Source of the DNA: Abditibacterium sp.
GTDB taxonomy: Bacteria > Armatimonadota > Abditibacteriia > Abditibacteriales > Abditibacteriaceae
Direction of reading: 5' to 3'
Assembly (NCBI GenBank): GCA_030448265.1
Contig: JAUJNG010000002.1
Span: forward strand, 310,001 to 374,000
Length of the DNA: 64,000 nt
Positions within the stretch are counted from its first letter, which is position 1, and each line of letters starts with the position of its first letter. The position numbers and the translations under genes were made by a program. Of the stretch, positions 21,048 through 32,080 are shown piece after piece. The notes beneath the pieces were generated by a model. It did no database searches, was not told where the DNA came from, and was given only the letters and a program-made list of their open reading frames with translations.

Positions 21048-23333
21048 TTAATGGGAATCACCGCCCCCAACTGCGCCAGAATCCTGCGCGGTTTGGGCCT
21101 GCAAAACATAGGTTTCGCCGCGCGTTGTCGGCCACTCTAATTCGGTGCCTCGCAGTTCGCCCAAATGCAGCGGCGTCGCGCAACGCACGCGACAGATGTT
21201 TCCGTTTTTGCTCTGGATAGTGGCGCTTTTGACGGCGCCATTTTCCCACGCCAAACCGACCTCGAAACCGCCGCGCGCCCGTAGCCCCTGAACCGAACCG
21301 CTCGCCCAGTCTTGCGGCAAAGCGGGCAAAAATGCGATGTGGCCTTCGTGCGATTGCATCAGCATCTCGGCAATCGCCGCCGCGCCACCCAGATTGCCGT
21401 CGATTTGGAACGGCGGGTGACTGTTCAGCAGATTCGGCAACGTTGAATGCGTTAAAAGGGACTGTAAATTGGTGTAAGCGGCTTCGCCATCGCCCAGACG
21501 CGCCCAGAAATTGATAATCCACAGGCGGCTCCAACCGGTGTGCCCTCCGCCGTTGGCGAGGCGCCGTTCGAGTGTCACCCGCGCCGCTTGCAACAGTTCA
21601 GGTGACGAGGAATGCGTGATTTGCGCCGCCGGATGGAGAGCGAACAAGTGCGAAACGTGGCGATGGCCTGGTTCAACTTCGTCCCAGTCGTGCGACCATT
21701 CCATCAGTTGCCCATGCTTTCCGATGCCGTGCGGCGGCAACTTTTCCATCGCTTCGCGCCATTGCGCGCGCAAGTTCTCGTCGCAGCCCAGAATCTCGCT
21801 GGCGCGGATTGATTCGTCCAAAACTTCGCGGATGATCTGCGTGTCCATCGCCGCGCCCATGCACAACATTCCTTTCGAACCGTCGGGCAAGAGAAATGCG
21901 TTTTCCGGCGAATCCGAAGGGCCGCTCACCAGGAAACCACGCTCATCCGGCACCAGATAATCCACAAAAAAAGCCGCGCATTCTCGCAGGGGCGGATAAG
22001 CACGCTCGCGCAAAAACGTCTCATCACCGCCAAAGAGAAAATGTTCCCAACCGTGCGTCGCGCTCCACGCCAGGCCCATCGGCCACAACCCACATCCCAC
22101 GCTGTCGGCGGGAGCGGTGAAGCCCCAGATGTCGGTGAGGTGATGAGCAACGGCGCCGTTGCAGCCATAAAGTCGCCGCGCGGTGTCACGCGCCGAGGGC
22201 AAAAGAGATTCGAGGAAGTCGAAGAGCGGTTGGTGACACTCGGCGAGATTAGCGACTTCGGCGGCCCAATAGTTCATCTGAAGGTTGATGTTCAGGTGAT
22301 AATCGCTGCTCCACGGCGGCGTCAGGCTTTCGTTCCAGAGGCCCTGCAAGTTGGCGGGTAAGGTTCCAGGACGGCTGCAGGCGAGCAGCAAGTAACGCCC
22401 AAATTGAAAATAAAGCGCCGCGAGATGCGCGTCCTCTTCGCCGTGTTTAAGCCGTTCCAAACGCTCATCTGTCGGCTTGTCCACAACCCATTTCGGCGTT
22501 TCTCCCAATTCGAGTTGGACGCGCTTGAACAATTTCTGATGCGCCTCGACATGGCGCCGCCGCAATTCTTCGATTCCCAACTTCTCGGCGGCGTCCAGTC
22601 GCGTCCTGACCTCACTTTGCGGCTCCGAACCGCGAAAGTCGGTGGCCGCTGCGAGCAAAATCGTCGCGGATGTTGCGCCGGTGACGTAGAGACCGTCGCC
22701 GCAGGTTTCGAGCCGTCCGTCGTCGGTTAAAACGCGAAGTTGGGCGACAAAATGCACGCCCGCGCCTTCACAACGGCCTTCTAAAACCAAATCCTGCCCG
22801 TCCACATGGCAATGAGCATCGGCTTCGCGGCTCAGGCGCAGCGAAAAATCGAGCGCATTTTCGGCTTCCGATGCCAAATGTAACACCAGAACATCATCGG
22901 GCGCGCTGGCGAACAGTTCGTGCGAGACTTTGGTTTCGTTCACACGGTAAGAAACGCGCGCGGTAGCGGCATCTAAATCGATTTCGCGCCGGTAATCGCG
23001 GTGGTAATCGTGACCCGCGAAATCGAGCCACAAATCGCCAAGAGACTGGTAGGGTCTGATGCGTTTGGGAACAGCCATCATCGTCTCTGCCAACTGCTCG
23101 GCTTCCTGCGAGCGATCAGCCAGCAGCAACTCCCGAATTTGGGGCAAGGCTTCGAGTCCGGCAGGATTGATTACATCGCGCGGGCCGCCCGCCCAAACGG
23201 TTTCTTCATTGAGTTGCAGGCGCTCGTGCGAGACGCCGCCGAACATCATCGCACCCAGACGCCCGTTGCCGACTGGCAAAGCGTTGTCCCAGCGCGCGGC
23301 GGGTTGATTCCAAAAAAGTAAATTGGGATTCAT
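21048..23333 (-). CDS. Glycoside hydrolase family 95-like (alpha-L-fucosidase)
   Basis: [64 protein letters not shown]. Confidence 0.92.
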   Translation of the reverse strand: MNPNLLFWNQPAARWDNALPVGNGRLGAMMFGGVSHERLQLNEETVWAGGPRDVINPAGLEALPQIRELLLADRSQEAEQLAETMMAVPKRIRPYQSLGDLWLDFAGHDYHRDYRREIDLDAATARVSYRVNETKVSHELFASAPDDVLVLHLASEAENALDFSLRLSREADAHCHVDGQDLVLEGRCEGAGVHFVAQLRVLTDDGRLETCGDGLYVTGATSATILLAAATDFRGSEPQSEVRTRLDAAEKLGIEELRRRHVEAHQKLFKRVQLELGETPKWVVDKPTDERLERLKHGEEDAHLAALYFQFGRYLLLACSRPGTLPANLQGLWNESLTPPWSSDYHLNINLQMNYWAAEVANLAECHQPLFDFLESLLPSARDTARRLYGCNGAVAHHLTDIWGFTAPADSVGCGLWPMGLAWSATHGWEHFLFGGDETFLRERAYPPLRECAAFFVDYLVPDERGFLVSGPSDSPENAFLLPDGSKGMLCMGAAMDTQIIREVLDESIRASEILGCDENLRAQWREAMEKLPPHGIGKHGQLMEWSHDWDEVEPGHRHVSHLFALHPAAQITHSSSPELLQAARVTLERRLANGGGHTGWSRLWIINFWARLGDGEAAYTNLQSLLTHSTLPNLLNSHPPFQIDGNLGGAAAIAEMLMQSHEGHIAFLPALPQDWASGSVQGLRARGGFEVGLAWENGAVKSATIQSKNGNICRVRCATPLHLGELRGTELEWPTTRGETYVLQAQTAQDSGAVGGGDSH

Positions 23334-24613
23334 GGTTTCTCAAGCAAAATCGGCACATTCGCCGTAGCCGCGCCGCCTTTGTCGTCGCGCGCAAAAACGA
23401 AAATCCGATACGCTCCCGCCGTTTGCGGCACCGTGATTTGAGCTTTGCCATCGCCCAAATCCTCAATGCCGTCTTTGAAGAACTGCGGCGCTTTTTCGGC
23501 ATCGCCGCCGTCTTTGCGGTCGTCACTCTCGCGCGATAGCAGCCATTCGATTTTGACAGGCCGTGCGCTCGAAACCCCAATCGAAACCGGAATTTTCGTG
23601 CCCGTTGGGAATTTTTCGCCGTCTATTTTAATCGGCGTAATCGTGGGGCAAGAAAACTCCGGCGCGCGGCCCGTCCACAGTTTCGTGAGCGAATCCTGCG
23701 CGCCCACGCGTTCGCCGCTCTTCAAAAACAGACCGAACCAGGTCGCGGTCGCTTCCTGTTTATGGCCCCAGATAAAAGCGTAGGAGCCGAGACAACGCCG
23801 CCCATCGCCCAAAATCCCGTCCAAATAAGCGCGCTCATACTGCCTCGCTTTTTGCACGCTGGTTGGCTCAATCGGGGCCTTCCACGACGTCTGCGGAGTT
23901 TCCCAATGGCCGTTTGGCCCCCATTCGGTCACGAAATAGGGCCGCTCGAATTTCCATTCGTCGAGTTGGGCCGGCAAGTTCGCAAGCGGGGCGTAAGTGT
24001 TGATGCCGATGATGTCCACATTGGGGCAAAGCTCGTTTATTTCGGCGGCTTTGCTGGGAGTCATGCCCGCCACCACAATGACCGTGGGATGGTGCGGGTC
24101 AAGCTGTTTGACAACTTTCGCTAATCGGTTTACCCCGCGAAAAATCGGCTCGCGCTGGTGTCGTTCGTTGCGCTGCAATTCGAGTTCGTTGCCAAGGCCC
24201 CACGACAGCAGCGCCGGATGCGATTTGTATTTTGCGACGTAAGCGCGCAAGCGTTCTTCTATCGCCGCGACGACCATTTCATCGCTAAAATCGGTGCCGC
24301 TTCGCGCCGGTGTGATGTGAAAACCAAGCGTCACAGTCAGGCCAAGTTTCGCCGAGCGGTCGAGCGTGCTTTGCGCGTCGGCTTCGTGATAGGTGCGCGC
24401 CGAATTGGCACCCGCGCGGGCCAGTTCTCCGATAGGCGCGGAGAACTTCCATTCATCGTGGCCCCACACGCACGCGCCTTTGGCGAAATAGGGCGCACCA
24501 TCGCGCAGCAATTGCCAGCCGTGGGCCGTCTTTTCGACTTTGACAACCGAGGCGCCAGCCGGAAAAACAGCGGCCATCAGAACTAAAACCAGCAAACCAA
24601 GAGATGCTTTCAT
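23330..24613 (-). CDS. Secreted glycoside hydrolase, GH2/GH5-type TIM barrel
   Basis: Signal peptide; [33 protein letters not shown] overlap with the following GH95 gene. Confidence 0.78.
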   Translation of the reverse strand: MKASLGLLVLVLMAAVFPAGASVVKVEKTAHGWQLLRDGAPYFAKGACVWGHDEWKFSAPIGELARAGANSARTYHEADAQSTLDRSAKLGLTVTLGFHITPARSGTDFSDEMVVAAIEERLRAYVAKYKSHPALLSWGLGNELELQRNERHQREPIFRGVNRLAKVVKQLDPHHPTVIVVAGMTPSKAAEINELCPNVDIIGINTYAPLANLPAQLDEWKFERPYFVTEWGPNGHWETPQTSWKAPIEPTSVQKARQYERAYLDGILGDGRRCLGSYAFIWGHKQEATATWFGLFLKSGERVGAQDSLTKLWTGRAPEFSCPTITPIKIDGEKFPTGTKIPVSIGVSSARPVKIEWLLSRESDDRKDGGDAEKAPQFFKDGIEDLGDGKAQITVPQTAGAYRIFVFARDDKGGAATANVPILLEKP

Positions 24614-24622
24614 AAACGCCGT

Positions 24623-25384
24623 TTAGATTCCGACCATGACGTTGCCGCCGCACACCGGCAAAAACGCTCCGGTGATGAATCCCGCTTGCTCCGACGCCAA
24701 AAACGCGACGGCGTGGGCGATGTCGGTGTCATTTCCGCGTCGCCGCAGCGGAACTGCCGAGGCGTAGCCCTCATGGACTTCTTTTCCGGCTGCGCGGTCT
24801 TTGTCGGTCACAACCCAGCCTGGCGCGATTTGATTCACCGTGACGCCATGCGGCCCAACTTCGCGCGCCAGACAGCGCAAAACGCCATCCATACCGCGTT
24901 TTCCCGCAGCGTAGGCACTGTGCAGCGTGTAGCACTGCAACGCGGCTTCGCTACTGATGCCAATGATGCGCCCACCTCCGCGCTCCACCATCGCGGGCGA
25001 AAAGGCTTGCGTTATCAAAACAGTCTGCGCCACGCAGGAGCGAAACTGGTCTTCAAAATCTTCGAGCGGCTGCTCTAAAACCGGCTTCCAGGTGTATTTT
25101 GAGACGGCGTTTAAAACCACAATCGTTGGAGCGCTCAGCTTTTCATCTATCGCGGCGCGCATTGCGGTCACCGATTGGGCGCTGCTCACATCGGCCTGGA
25201 TTGCATGAGCGCGTCGGCCCAATCCTTCGATTTCGGCGACCACCTCGGCGGCTTTGTCGGCGTTGGAATGGAAATGCACTGCGATGTCGGCACCGCAACC
25301 CGCCAGAGTGCGCGCGATGACGGTGCCCAACTCACCAGATGCGCCCGTGATAAGCGCCGTTTGGCCGGATAAATTGATGGTCAT
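24623..25384 (-). CDS. SDR family oxidoreductase
   Basis: TALITGASGELGTVIARTLAG, YAAGKRGMDGVLRCLAREVGPHGVTVNQIAPGWV. Confidence 0.9.
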   Translation of the reverse strand: MTINLSGQTALITGASGELGTVIARTLAGCGADIAVHFHSNADKAAEVVAEIEGLGRRAHAIQADVSSAQSVTAMRAAIDEKLSAPTIVVLNAVSKYTWKPVLEQPLEDFEDQFRSCVAQTVLITQAFSPAMVERGGGRIIGISSEAALQCYTLHSAYAAGKRGMDGVLRCLAREVGPHGVTVNQIAPGWVVTDKDRAAGKEVHEGYASAVPLRRRGNDTDIAHAVAFLASEQAGFITGAFLPVCGGNVMVGI

Positions 25385-25455
25385 TGAGGAACTGAGAGTT
25401 GAAACAAAAGTCGGTGAAAAGCGGCCAAAAATCTTAAATCAGAAAACAGACAAAG

Positions 25456-25481
25456 AAGTCGCTGCTTGGGGGCAGCGACTT
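25456..25481 (-). terminator. Putative rho-independent terminator of the GH2 gene
   Basis: Perfect 10-bp inverted repeat AAGTCGCTGC-ttgggg-GCAGCGACTT immediately 3' of the GH2 stop on the minus strand. Confidence 0.6.
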
Positions 25482-25492
25482 CTTCCTTGTAA

Positions 25493-28400
25493 CTACCAGT
25501 TGTAGTAGCGGTAAGGTTCGTCGCCCAGTTCGAAATCTTCGCGGTAGTCGGGATGATACAGCGTGGCAACTTTAGCTGCCTGAGCGCGGCCTGACTGGAG
25601 CATCAACGCTTCGGACGTGTTGGAGCCGATGCCACCACCGCCAAACTTGTCCCACACGCGCACGGCGATTACGTTTTTACCTGGCTTAACCAGATTCGCC
25701 GGAATCGTGTAAACGCGCTGGACAGAGTAGGCAGCGCTGTTCTCCTTGCCGACGCCTCCGATGCGGACACCATTGAAGTAGGTGTCGTCGTGGTCGTCAA
25801 CCGAGCCAAGCGACAGCTTCAAATCCTGGCCTACCAGTGCGGCAGGAACTTCGATGACTTTACGGAAGACCGCTTCACCATCGGCGTTTTTCCAGGTGTC
25901 GCCATACGAATCCATGTCGCGTGGCACTTGAACAGTCTGCCACGCGGCATCATTGAAATCGGCGGCGACAGCCCGTTTGGCTGCTTCGCTGATGCCAGGG
26001 TCGGCGTGACCTTTGTCGGGCGAGGGCGAAGCGTCCAGACGCTGAATCTGTTTCCCGCGCCAATCGCCTGCAACAGCAACAATTACGGGCTTTTCTTCAG
26101 CGCGCGGCGAGAAGAACTGCTCGTCAGATGTGAAGCTCGCCCCCAGGTTCGCCAGAATCTGTGACAAAGCGCGTGTCTGACGCCAGCGTGTAAAGCGGAA
26201 ATACGTCTTCTCGTCGGCGGGCAGGTTGCTGGGATCAATTTGCGACCACAGCATCACACCGTTTCCAACTGCGCGGCGTGCCAACAAGCCATCGGCGCCG
26301 ATTTGCCAGCCTTCGCCTCCCGATGCCACCCATGCGCTGGTGGCATTGCGCCAGCGCAAATCGGATGCGCTTAAGCCGCGCGCTTCGGCCCAAGCAGGTG
26401 CCTGCAATGAACCAACGAAATCGGTCTTCTCCATGAGTTTCAGACCGGCTGCGCCTGCTGCACTGCGTCGCGCCAGGAACAGCACTTTACCGCCACCCCG
26501 CGCGAAGTTTTCCAGTTGCGAGTCACTGATGGTCGCATCCGCCCCAACGATAACCAGGCCGGAAGCAGGCAAAGTTGTAGCGCTCTTGAACTGCACACCC
26601 AGCGAGTTGAGCAGAGTTCTGCCCGCCTCGCCGCCAATGTAGCTCACCGCAGTCCGCGGCGCGAGAGGAGCCGTCGACGCGTAGTTAACAACTTGACGGG
26701 CCAGACGCTGCGCGGCGGGATCAAGCGCCGCATGATCTTCCAAATCGAGTTGGCTCCAGACAATTTTGCCCTTGCCGTAATCGAGTTCCATCAACGGTGA
26801 ATAAGCCAGGTCGAACTCGGTTTCGAGTAAAGGACGCCAGCCGGAACGGTGCGGCTTTTCGACCGCTGCCGAAGCGACAGTGCCACGATTTCCCCAACGC
26901 CAACCGGCGTATGGGTAGGTGGTTTTGCCGGCACGAACGTCTGGGCCTTTACTGTTCACATAGTCGGGACGAGGATTAAGCAAGGTGCTGTGACCGCGCC
27001 AGTCGCGCAAATCGGCGTCATCGAAGCCTTGCGTCGCTGCGTTTTCGCCAACTTTGAACACACGCCGCGACTGATACTGGGAAACCCGTAAGCCCAGATA
27101 TTCGCGCAGCCAGTGCGGGTCGTGCCCCGAAAGCAGCACGCGACCGCCATTTTGCACGAAGCCTTTCAAGTCGCCTGGCAGCTTGGCGCCGGTTTTAAGA
27201 GCATTCCGGCCAATCACCAGCAACTGACCATTGGCCCGTCCGTTCCACGGTGAAACGGTGTAGCCCAGAGCGCGCAACATCTCGCTTGATTTGCCTTCGG
27301 GGTCGAAGACGCTGATGTTTGCTTTGGAAGCCACGGCGCGTGGCCAGACGCGAAACTCGAAGCGGTCGGTGTGCTTGACCTCTCCAATGGTGGCGTCCAT
27401 AGAGATCACACCACCGGTTTTGCTCGTCACGCTTGGAGATGCAAACTCAAGCGGCACGAAGAGCGTTTGGCCGACAGCAATATCGCCACTCTTTTCGCCG
27501 TTAGCGACCGGCTTACCATTCAGGGTCGCCGTCCAACGCAGCGTGTATCTCTGCACGGTGCGCGAGTCGTTGAGCAACGCAACTCGCTTGGGGACGGCTT
27601 CGCCCGCATAGTAGGAGTGATCCTTGGCGGTAAAAGCTGCCACATCGCCAGCTTGAGCCGCGCCGACAATCCACGCCAGCGTGTCGCTGTTGTTGGCGCG
27701 CAGTGCTTCACCCGCAGGAGTGAGTTTTCCGTTGACCCTAGCGTAACCTCTGTCCCACGGCACCATGCCGCCCGTCATGCCCATGGTGCGCCACGAACGC
27801 CAGGTGTTGCGAATAAACAAATCCTGCAACTGCATCCAGCTCGGTGCATTGTCGCGCGACTCCATGAACTGTGCCCACTGGTAATCCTGGTCTTTGACGA
27901 AACGTTCCGCCGACTGTTTGCGGTAGTCTGCAGATTCCAACTTGTATGCATCGTTTCCGAGATAGATCGCAGCAAATTCGGTGAGCCAGTTTTCGCTTTT
28001 ATACGCGTTCTGAAAGCCGTTCCGCCCGCGCATTATGCTGATATTGACGGGCGTGCCGAATTCGACAAATGCCAACGGCATCTGGCCGTTCACCACGTAA
28101 TTGGAAAGCCATTCTTCGCGTTCTTGCAAAGGAATGAAGTTGAGATAGTTGTTGAGCGTGTAAATGTCGCCTGCCGAGCCGCCATTGTGAATGAACACAG
28201 GGCGCGTCGGGTCAAACGACTTGATGATGCTCACGCCAAGTTCGCCGAAGGGAATCGCCCCTGAGGTTGGGGTGCCTTTAGCAGCCTCGACTTTGCGAGA
28301 CGCTTCGATGGTGCCGATATAAGCCGGATCGCGGTATGCGCCCATCATGTTGCCCGATGTTCCCCACATGATGATCGACGGATGATTGCGATAGCGGCGC

Positions 28401-30268
28401 ATTATGCGTTCGGTCGCGGCGCGATAAGCGGCCACTTTTGCGGGCGAATTGATGTTGTTGCCCATCCAGCCCATGTGCGGCATGATGCCCGAAATCGGCA
28501 TACCACCACGGTCGGCGACTTCAAACCAATCGGTGAAACGCACGGCGCTGCTGCGCTCTTCGATGCTTTCAGGCCATATCTCGCCAAAGTTGTAGCCCAG
28601 TTCAAATGCCTCGTTCAGCGTGTCGCCTGCTCCCATCGGGCTGCCGCCCAGCAAGAACGGGCGCATGCGGAACGGCGTGCCGTTGAGGAAGACCTGCCGA
28701 CCCTCAATCCACGTTTCGCGGAACCCGAATTTGGCTACCGGCTCATCGTCAAGCCCCGCGCCCTTGGCGCTTAAACGCAGGGTATAGAGGTTCGGCTGTT
28801 TGTAATCCCACAAACGCGGGTTGTCCCACGCCCAATTGACTTTCACACGCTGTGTCGCACCGGCTATAACATTGACGGTCTGGGTGAAACGCTTTTCTTC
28901 CCTCCCGTTCTCGTCCACCAGACTGCCGACAAGCTGCACCGGCCCGCTTTGCGTCACGCCGGACAACTCGATGTCCACGCCCAGTTGCTTCTTGCGGACG
29001 CTCGGTTGAACATAAACGTCGCTGACATAAACGCCGCGAGGACGGCTCTGCAACGTGACGTTGCCCACGATTCCAGCGGACTGCAGTTCCTTCTTGGCCG
29101 TCCAGTTCTGACCAGGCGCGTCGCCCATCATCACCAGGGCCTCGCCTGGTTCAATGGTAGCGACCACAAAGGCGCGCAGCGTGACTTCTTCTCCTGCCTT
29201 CACCAGATTCGTGATGTCGAGTTCGCCTTCGGGCCAGTTCACCGTTCCCGCGGGCTTGTCGTTGACCCAGAAGGTGGCGTCGGTGCTGATGCGCTGAAAG
29301 TCAATCGAAATATGACGACCGTTCCAATCGGCGGGCACTTTGAAGCGGCGCTCATACCACGCACCGGAAAGAGTTTTGCCATCGCCCGTGAGCGTTGTGC
29401 CATTGTAACTCGTCCACTGCGGTCCGGTGCCTTTGGCGATCATTTCCTGATGGCGACGCCAGTTGCCTGGCACCGCCATATAGCCCCAGCCCTGCTTCGG
29501 CGCAGTATTGGTTTGTCCAGCCACACTTTGCGCGGGCGAAAACTTCCACCCACCGTTGAGGTTGACGCGTGCGCGTTTGGAACTCTGAACTTCCACAGGC
29601 TCGCCGCCCCAGGCGACTTTTTGGGTAGCAGGCCACGGCGCATCAATCGGAATCACCGGTGGCGCCACTGCTGACGTCACTGCTGGCGCCACTGCTGGCG
29701 TCGTCAGCGAGCTGGCAGCAACTCTCACGACGAGGTCGTCGATCTCGAACACTCCCTTCGATCCCCACAACCCAGGCTGAAGCTGCAATTGTGTGGCGTC
29801 TGCGGGAACCTGCAGAGTGACTTCTTTAGTGACCCAATCCGAATTGGCCGTCAAATCGGGAATCGCCGGATAAGTGCCAACCATTTTGTTCTGGTCATTC
29901 AGAAACGTCAGGGAAACTCGCGCGCGATGCCAGTTCTCAGGGCCTTTCTCGTAATTGGAAAGCTTGAGGCGCGCCGAAACAACGATGGCCTTGGCACGTT
30001 CGGGCAGCTTGATCACCTGGTTCAGGGCCGCGCCATCGCGCAGTTGCACCCAGCGGTTTCTGGCGTCGCCTGCCAGAGAGACGTTTTCTTGACCCCACAT
30101 GATTTCCCAACCAGCGGGTTTGTTCCCCGCCGCAGCTTGATCGAACGTGCCCTGCGGCAAAAGCGGCATGGGCAGCGTTTGAGCCTGAGCAACACTTCCA
30201 AAACCGGTCATTGCCATATATGATGCGGCTACCATAGCCGGCGCAATGTAAGAATGTTTTCGTTTCAT
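25493..30268 (-). CDS. Very large secreted GH2-type glycoside hydrolase (1591 aa)
   Basis: Signal peptide; LSGAWYERRFKVPADWNGRHISIDFQRI, KFGFRETWIEGRQVFLNGTPF, WGTSGNMMGAY; CBM-like N-terminal region. Confidence 0.85.
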   Translation of the reverse strand: MKRKHSYIAPAMVAASYMAMTGFGSVAQAQTLPMPLLPQGTFDQAAAGNKPAGWEIMWGQENVSLAGDARNRWVQLRDGAALNQVIKLPERAKAIVVSARLKLSNYEKGPENWHRARVSLTFLNDQNKMVGTYPAIPDLTANSDWVTKEVTLQVPADATQLQLQPGLWGSKGVFEIDDLVVRVAASSLTTPAVAPAVTSAVAPPVIPIDAPWPATQKVAWGGEPVEVQSSKRARVNLNGGWKFSPAQSVAGQTNTAPKQGWGYMAVPGNWRRHQEMIAKGTGPQWTSYNGTTLTGDGKTLSGAWYERRFKVPADWNGRHISIDFQRISTDATFWVNDKPAGTVNWPEGELDITNLVKAGEEVTLRAFVVATIEPGEALVMMGDAPGQNWTAKKELQSAGIVGNVTLQSRPRGVYVSDVYVQPSVRKKQLGVDIELSGVTQSGPVQLVGSLVDENGREEKRFTQTVNVIAGATQRVKVNWAWDNPRLWDYKQPNLYTLRLSAKGAGLDDEPVAKFGFRETWIEGRQVFLNGTPFRMRPFLLGGSPMGAGDTLNEAFELGYNFGEIWPESIEERSSAVRFTDWFEVADRGGMPISGIMPHMGWMGNNINSPAKVAAYRAATERIMRRYRNHPSIIMWGTSGNMMGAYRDPAYIGTIEASRKVEAAKGTPTSGAIPFGELGVSIIKSFDPTRPVFIHNGGSAGDIYTLNNYLNFIPLQEREEWLSNYVVNGQMPLAFVEFGTPVNISIMRGRNGFQNAYKSENWLTEFAAIYLGNDAYKLESADYRKQSAERFVKDQDYQWAQFMESRDNAPSWMQLQDLFIRNTWRSWRTMGMTGGMVPWDRGYARVNGKLTPAGEALRANNSDTLAWIVGAAQAGDVAAFTAKDHSYYAGEAVPKRVALLNDSRTVQRYTLRWTATLNGKPVANGEKSGDIAVGQTLFVPLEFASPSVTSKTGGVISMDATIGEVKHTDRFEFRVWPRAVASKANISVFDPEGKSSEMLRALGYTVSPWNGRANGQLLVIGRNALKTGAKLPGDLKGFVQNGGRVLLSGHDPHWLREYLGLRVSQYQSRRVFKVGENAATQGFDDADLRDWRGHSTLLNPRPDYVNSKGPDVRAGKTTYPYAGWRWGNRGTVASAAVEKPHRSGWRPLLETEFDLAYSPLMELDYGKGKIVWSQLDLEDHAALDPAAQRLARQVVNYASTAPLAPRTAVSYIGGEAGRTLLNSLGVQFKSATTLPASGLVIVGADATISDSQLENFARGGGKVLFLARRSAAGAAGLKLMEKTDFVGSLQAPAWAEARGLSASDLRWRNATSAWVASGGEGWQIGADGLLARRAVGNGVMLWSQIDPSNLPADEKTYFRFTRWRQTRALSQILANLGASFTSDEQFFSPRAEEKPVIVAVAGDWRGKQIQRLDASPSPDKGHADPGISEAAKRAVAADFNDAAWQTVQVPRDMDSYGDTWKNADGEAVFRKVIEVPAALVGQDLKLSLGSVDDHDDTYFNGVRIGGVGKENSAAYSVQRVYTIPANLVKPGKNVIAVRVWDKFGGGGIGSNTSEALMLQSGRAQAAKVATLYHPDYREDFELGDEPYRYYNW
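29655..29702. repeat. 12-bp minisatellite within the GH2 gene (linker)
   Basis: Units actgctgacgtc / actgctggcgcc / actgctggcgtc; encodes TPAV-APAV-TSAV-APPV. Confidence 0.75.
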
Positions 30269-30315
30269 AAGAATATCTGGACGTCCATAGCACGCCCTAC
30301 CTTTGTTGCTACTTT

Positions 30316-30349
30316 TGGGTTAGCGACCAGAATGGGTTAGCGACCAGAA
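30316..30349. repeat. Perfect 17-bp tandem duplication
   Basis: TGGGTTAGCGACCAGAA at 30316-30332 and again at 30333-30349. Confidence 0.95.
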
Positions 30350-30356
30350 CACAACA

Positions 30357-31118
30357 TTACTTTGCAGGAGATTGTGGGCGGCGAAAGTAATCGGCCTCGC
30401 CCGAAACCACATAAACCATCGGCTTATCTACAACAGGCACTTTGTCGTTTCCAATGGTGCCGTTGGCATCCACGTATTGCATGAAGAAAGCGCGGCGCGG
30501 CGCATCCGAATGGTTTAACTTGGAGCGATGAAGAGTTAGACCGGTGAAGGCCACCGCCTCACCCGCCTTTAAGATTGCGGGAACGCCGTCGCCTTCAACG
30601 GGAACTTCTAAGTGCCACGAGTCAGCACTTTTCTGCCCGTGGGGCAGAATCCCATTGAGATGACTGCGCGGCACAACCCAGACGCAGCCGTTGTGCAAAT
30701 CCACATCGTCCAGGGGAATCCAGACCGTCATGTTATTCTCCGGCAGCACCTTGGCATAGCCATTGTCCTGATGCCAGGGGAACTCCGATTTGCCCTTATC
30801 GGCATCGGGGAACTTGGTGACGAACTGGGTATAAATCCACGCCAGATTCGCCCCCAACACCTGTTGAACCAAAGGAATGTGCGGCCCGTTCAAGCCGTAG
30901 TCGCGCACAGGCGCCGAATAAGCCGTCATTTGACTGCGGAACAAGGTCGGCGGATTGGGGCCTGGATCGTCGTAATGCAGAGGACGGTTGCGAAATTTCG
31001 CTTCTTCCGCGCGCAGTTTCTCGATGGTTTCATCCTCCATCACACGACCTAAAAGGCACCAGCCTTCCTGGTTGTATTGATCAATCGTTGCTTGAGTGAG
31101 TGGAGTTGTCTGAATCAT
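30357..31118 (-). CDS. Phytanoyl-CoA dioxygenase (PhyH) family protein
   Basis: FPWHQDNGYAKVLPENNMTVWIPLDDVDLHNGCVWVVPRSH, distal LTLHRSKLNHSD. Confidence 0.9.
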   Translation of the reverse strand: MIQTTPLTQATIDQYNQEGWCLLGRVMEDETIEKLRAEEAKFRNRPLHYDDPGPNPPTLFRSQMTAYSAPVRDYGLNGPHIPLVQQVLGANLAWIYTQFVTKFPDADKGKSEFPWHQDNGYAKVLPENNMTVWIPLDDVDLHNGCVWVVPRSHLNGILPHGQKSADSWHLEVPVEGDGVPAILKAGEAVAFTGLTLHRSKLNHSDAPRRAFFMQYVDANGTIGNDKVPVVDKPMVYVVSGEADYFRRPQSPAK

Positions 31119-31259
31119 TGCTGCTTCAACGTGATGTGTTGTTTGAGTGACTTTGTCCTAATGCACCCTGTGCATCTTCGGGTATCTCGCTCTTTTACCT
31201 TGATCTGCCAGGAGTGAAAGGCTGGTATAAAGAACGACTAATGACGACTCTAAAAATCT

Positions 31260-31835
31260 TCAAGTGGGATTTGGAACGACCTTGATATCGTCCACGCTGA
31301 ACTGGCCGCTCGGACCAAACACCGCGACTTGAATTATCAGCGTCTTTGCATTTTTCGGCACATCGCAATTCTGCGAAATGACCTTCCACCCGCTGTCTTT
31401 ATTCAAACGCGGGCCACCAAACTGAGACAAGCTCTTCGCATTGGCATCATGGAAGTCCAGATTCAAACGCGGTCCTTGCCAACCTTGCTTGCCCATCTTG
31501 ACTTTTGTCGCTTTCATGCGCGCCGAAATTCGCAGAGTCTTCCATTGTGGCTTCAACGCAAGTCGATAGGTGATGAACGGTGTGTGGCGCTTATCGTTGG
31601 GCGCCACAACGACATAATGATTGACCCGTCCAGCTTTAGTTTCTTTGACTACTTTGGCATTGGGAGAAAAGCCACTCCAGCCGGTTGGATTGCCCTTTTT
31701 ATCTAAGGCTTCAAAGCTGCCCGCAGCGAGCACATTTTTCGGCGCTTGAGCTTGAGCAGACATCGGCAAGAAGAATATTTCGCAGCCAAGAGCCAACGAA
31801 AATAAACCGAGACGTGGTTTAATGAATGGTTTCAT
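31260..31835 (-). CDS. Secreted carbohydrate-binding-module-like protein (beta-sandwich)
   Basis: Signal peptide; AAGSFEALDKKGNPTGWSGF..., C-terminal FGPSGQFSVDDIKVVP typical of CBM4/9/22-like modules. Confidence 0.6.
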   Translation of the reverse strand: MKPFIKPRLGLFSLALGCEIFFLPMSAQAQAPKNVLAAGSFEALDKKGNPTGWSGFSPNAKVVKETKAGRVNHYVVVAPNDKRHTPFITYRLALKPQWKTLRISARMKATKVKMGKQGWQGPRLNLDFHDANAKSLSQFGGPRLNKDSGWKVISQNCDVPKNAKTLIIQVAVFGPSGQFSVDDIKVVPNPT

Positions 31836-31936
31836 GATAATATCAGAAAAATGCGCGTTTTTGGTTGATTTTGCAAAGAACGGGCTTTGTAAAAGAGTGT
31901 TTTGTAATTAGATCATTGGCTGGCTGATCCATACCC

Positions 31937-31968
31937 AATGATGGGTTGCCAAAATGATGGGCTGCCAA
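31937..31968. repeat. 16-bp imperfect tandem duplication
   Basis: AATGATGGGTTGCCAA / AATGATGGGCTGCCAA, one mismatch. Confidence 0.9.
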
Positions 31969-32020
31969 GTGGAAAGTGCATGCACCGCGTTAAGGCTCGG
32001 AGCAATTGCTGAGATGAATC

Positions 32021-32056
32021 AAGCCGTTGATGTCCCGTGACGGGCACCAACGGCTT
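32021..32056 (-). terminator. Putative terminator hairpin of the DUF1559 gene
   Basis: Hairpin AAGCCGTTG...CCCG-tga-CGGG...CAACGGCTT just 3' of the minus-strand gene. Confidence 0.6.
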
Positions 32057-32080
32057 GTATTTTGATTCAGCCTATATAGA

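Noticed and set aside
29655-29702. CRISPR-like repeats
   Set aside because: 12-bp in-frame coding units without spacers; a coding minisatellite. No CRISPR array seen elsewhere in the window.
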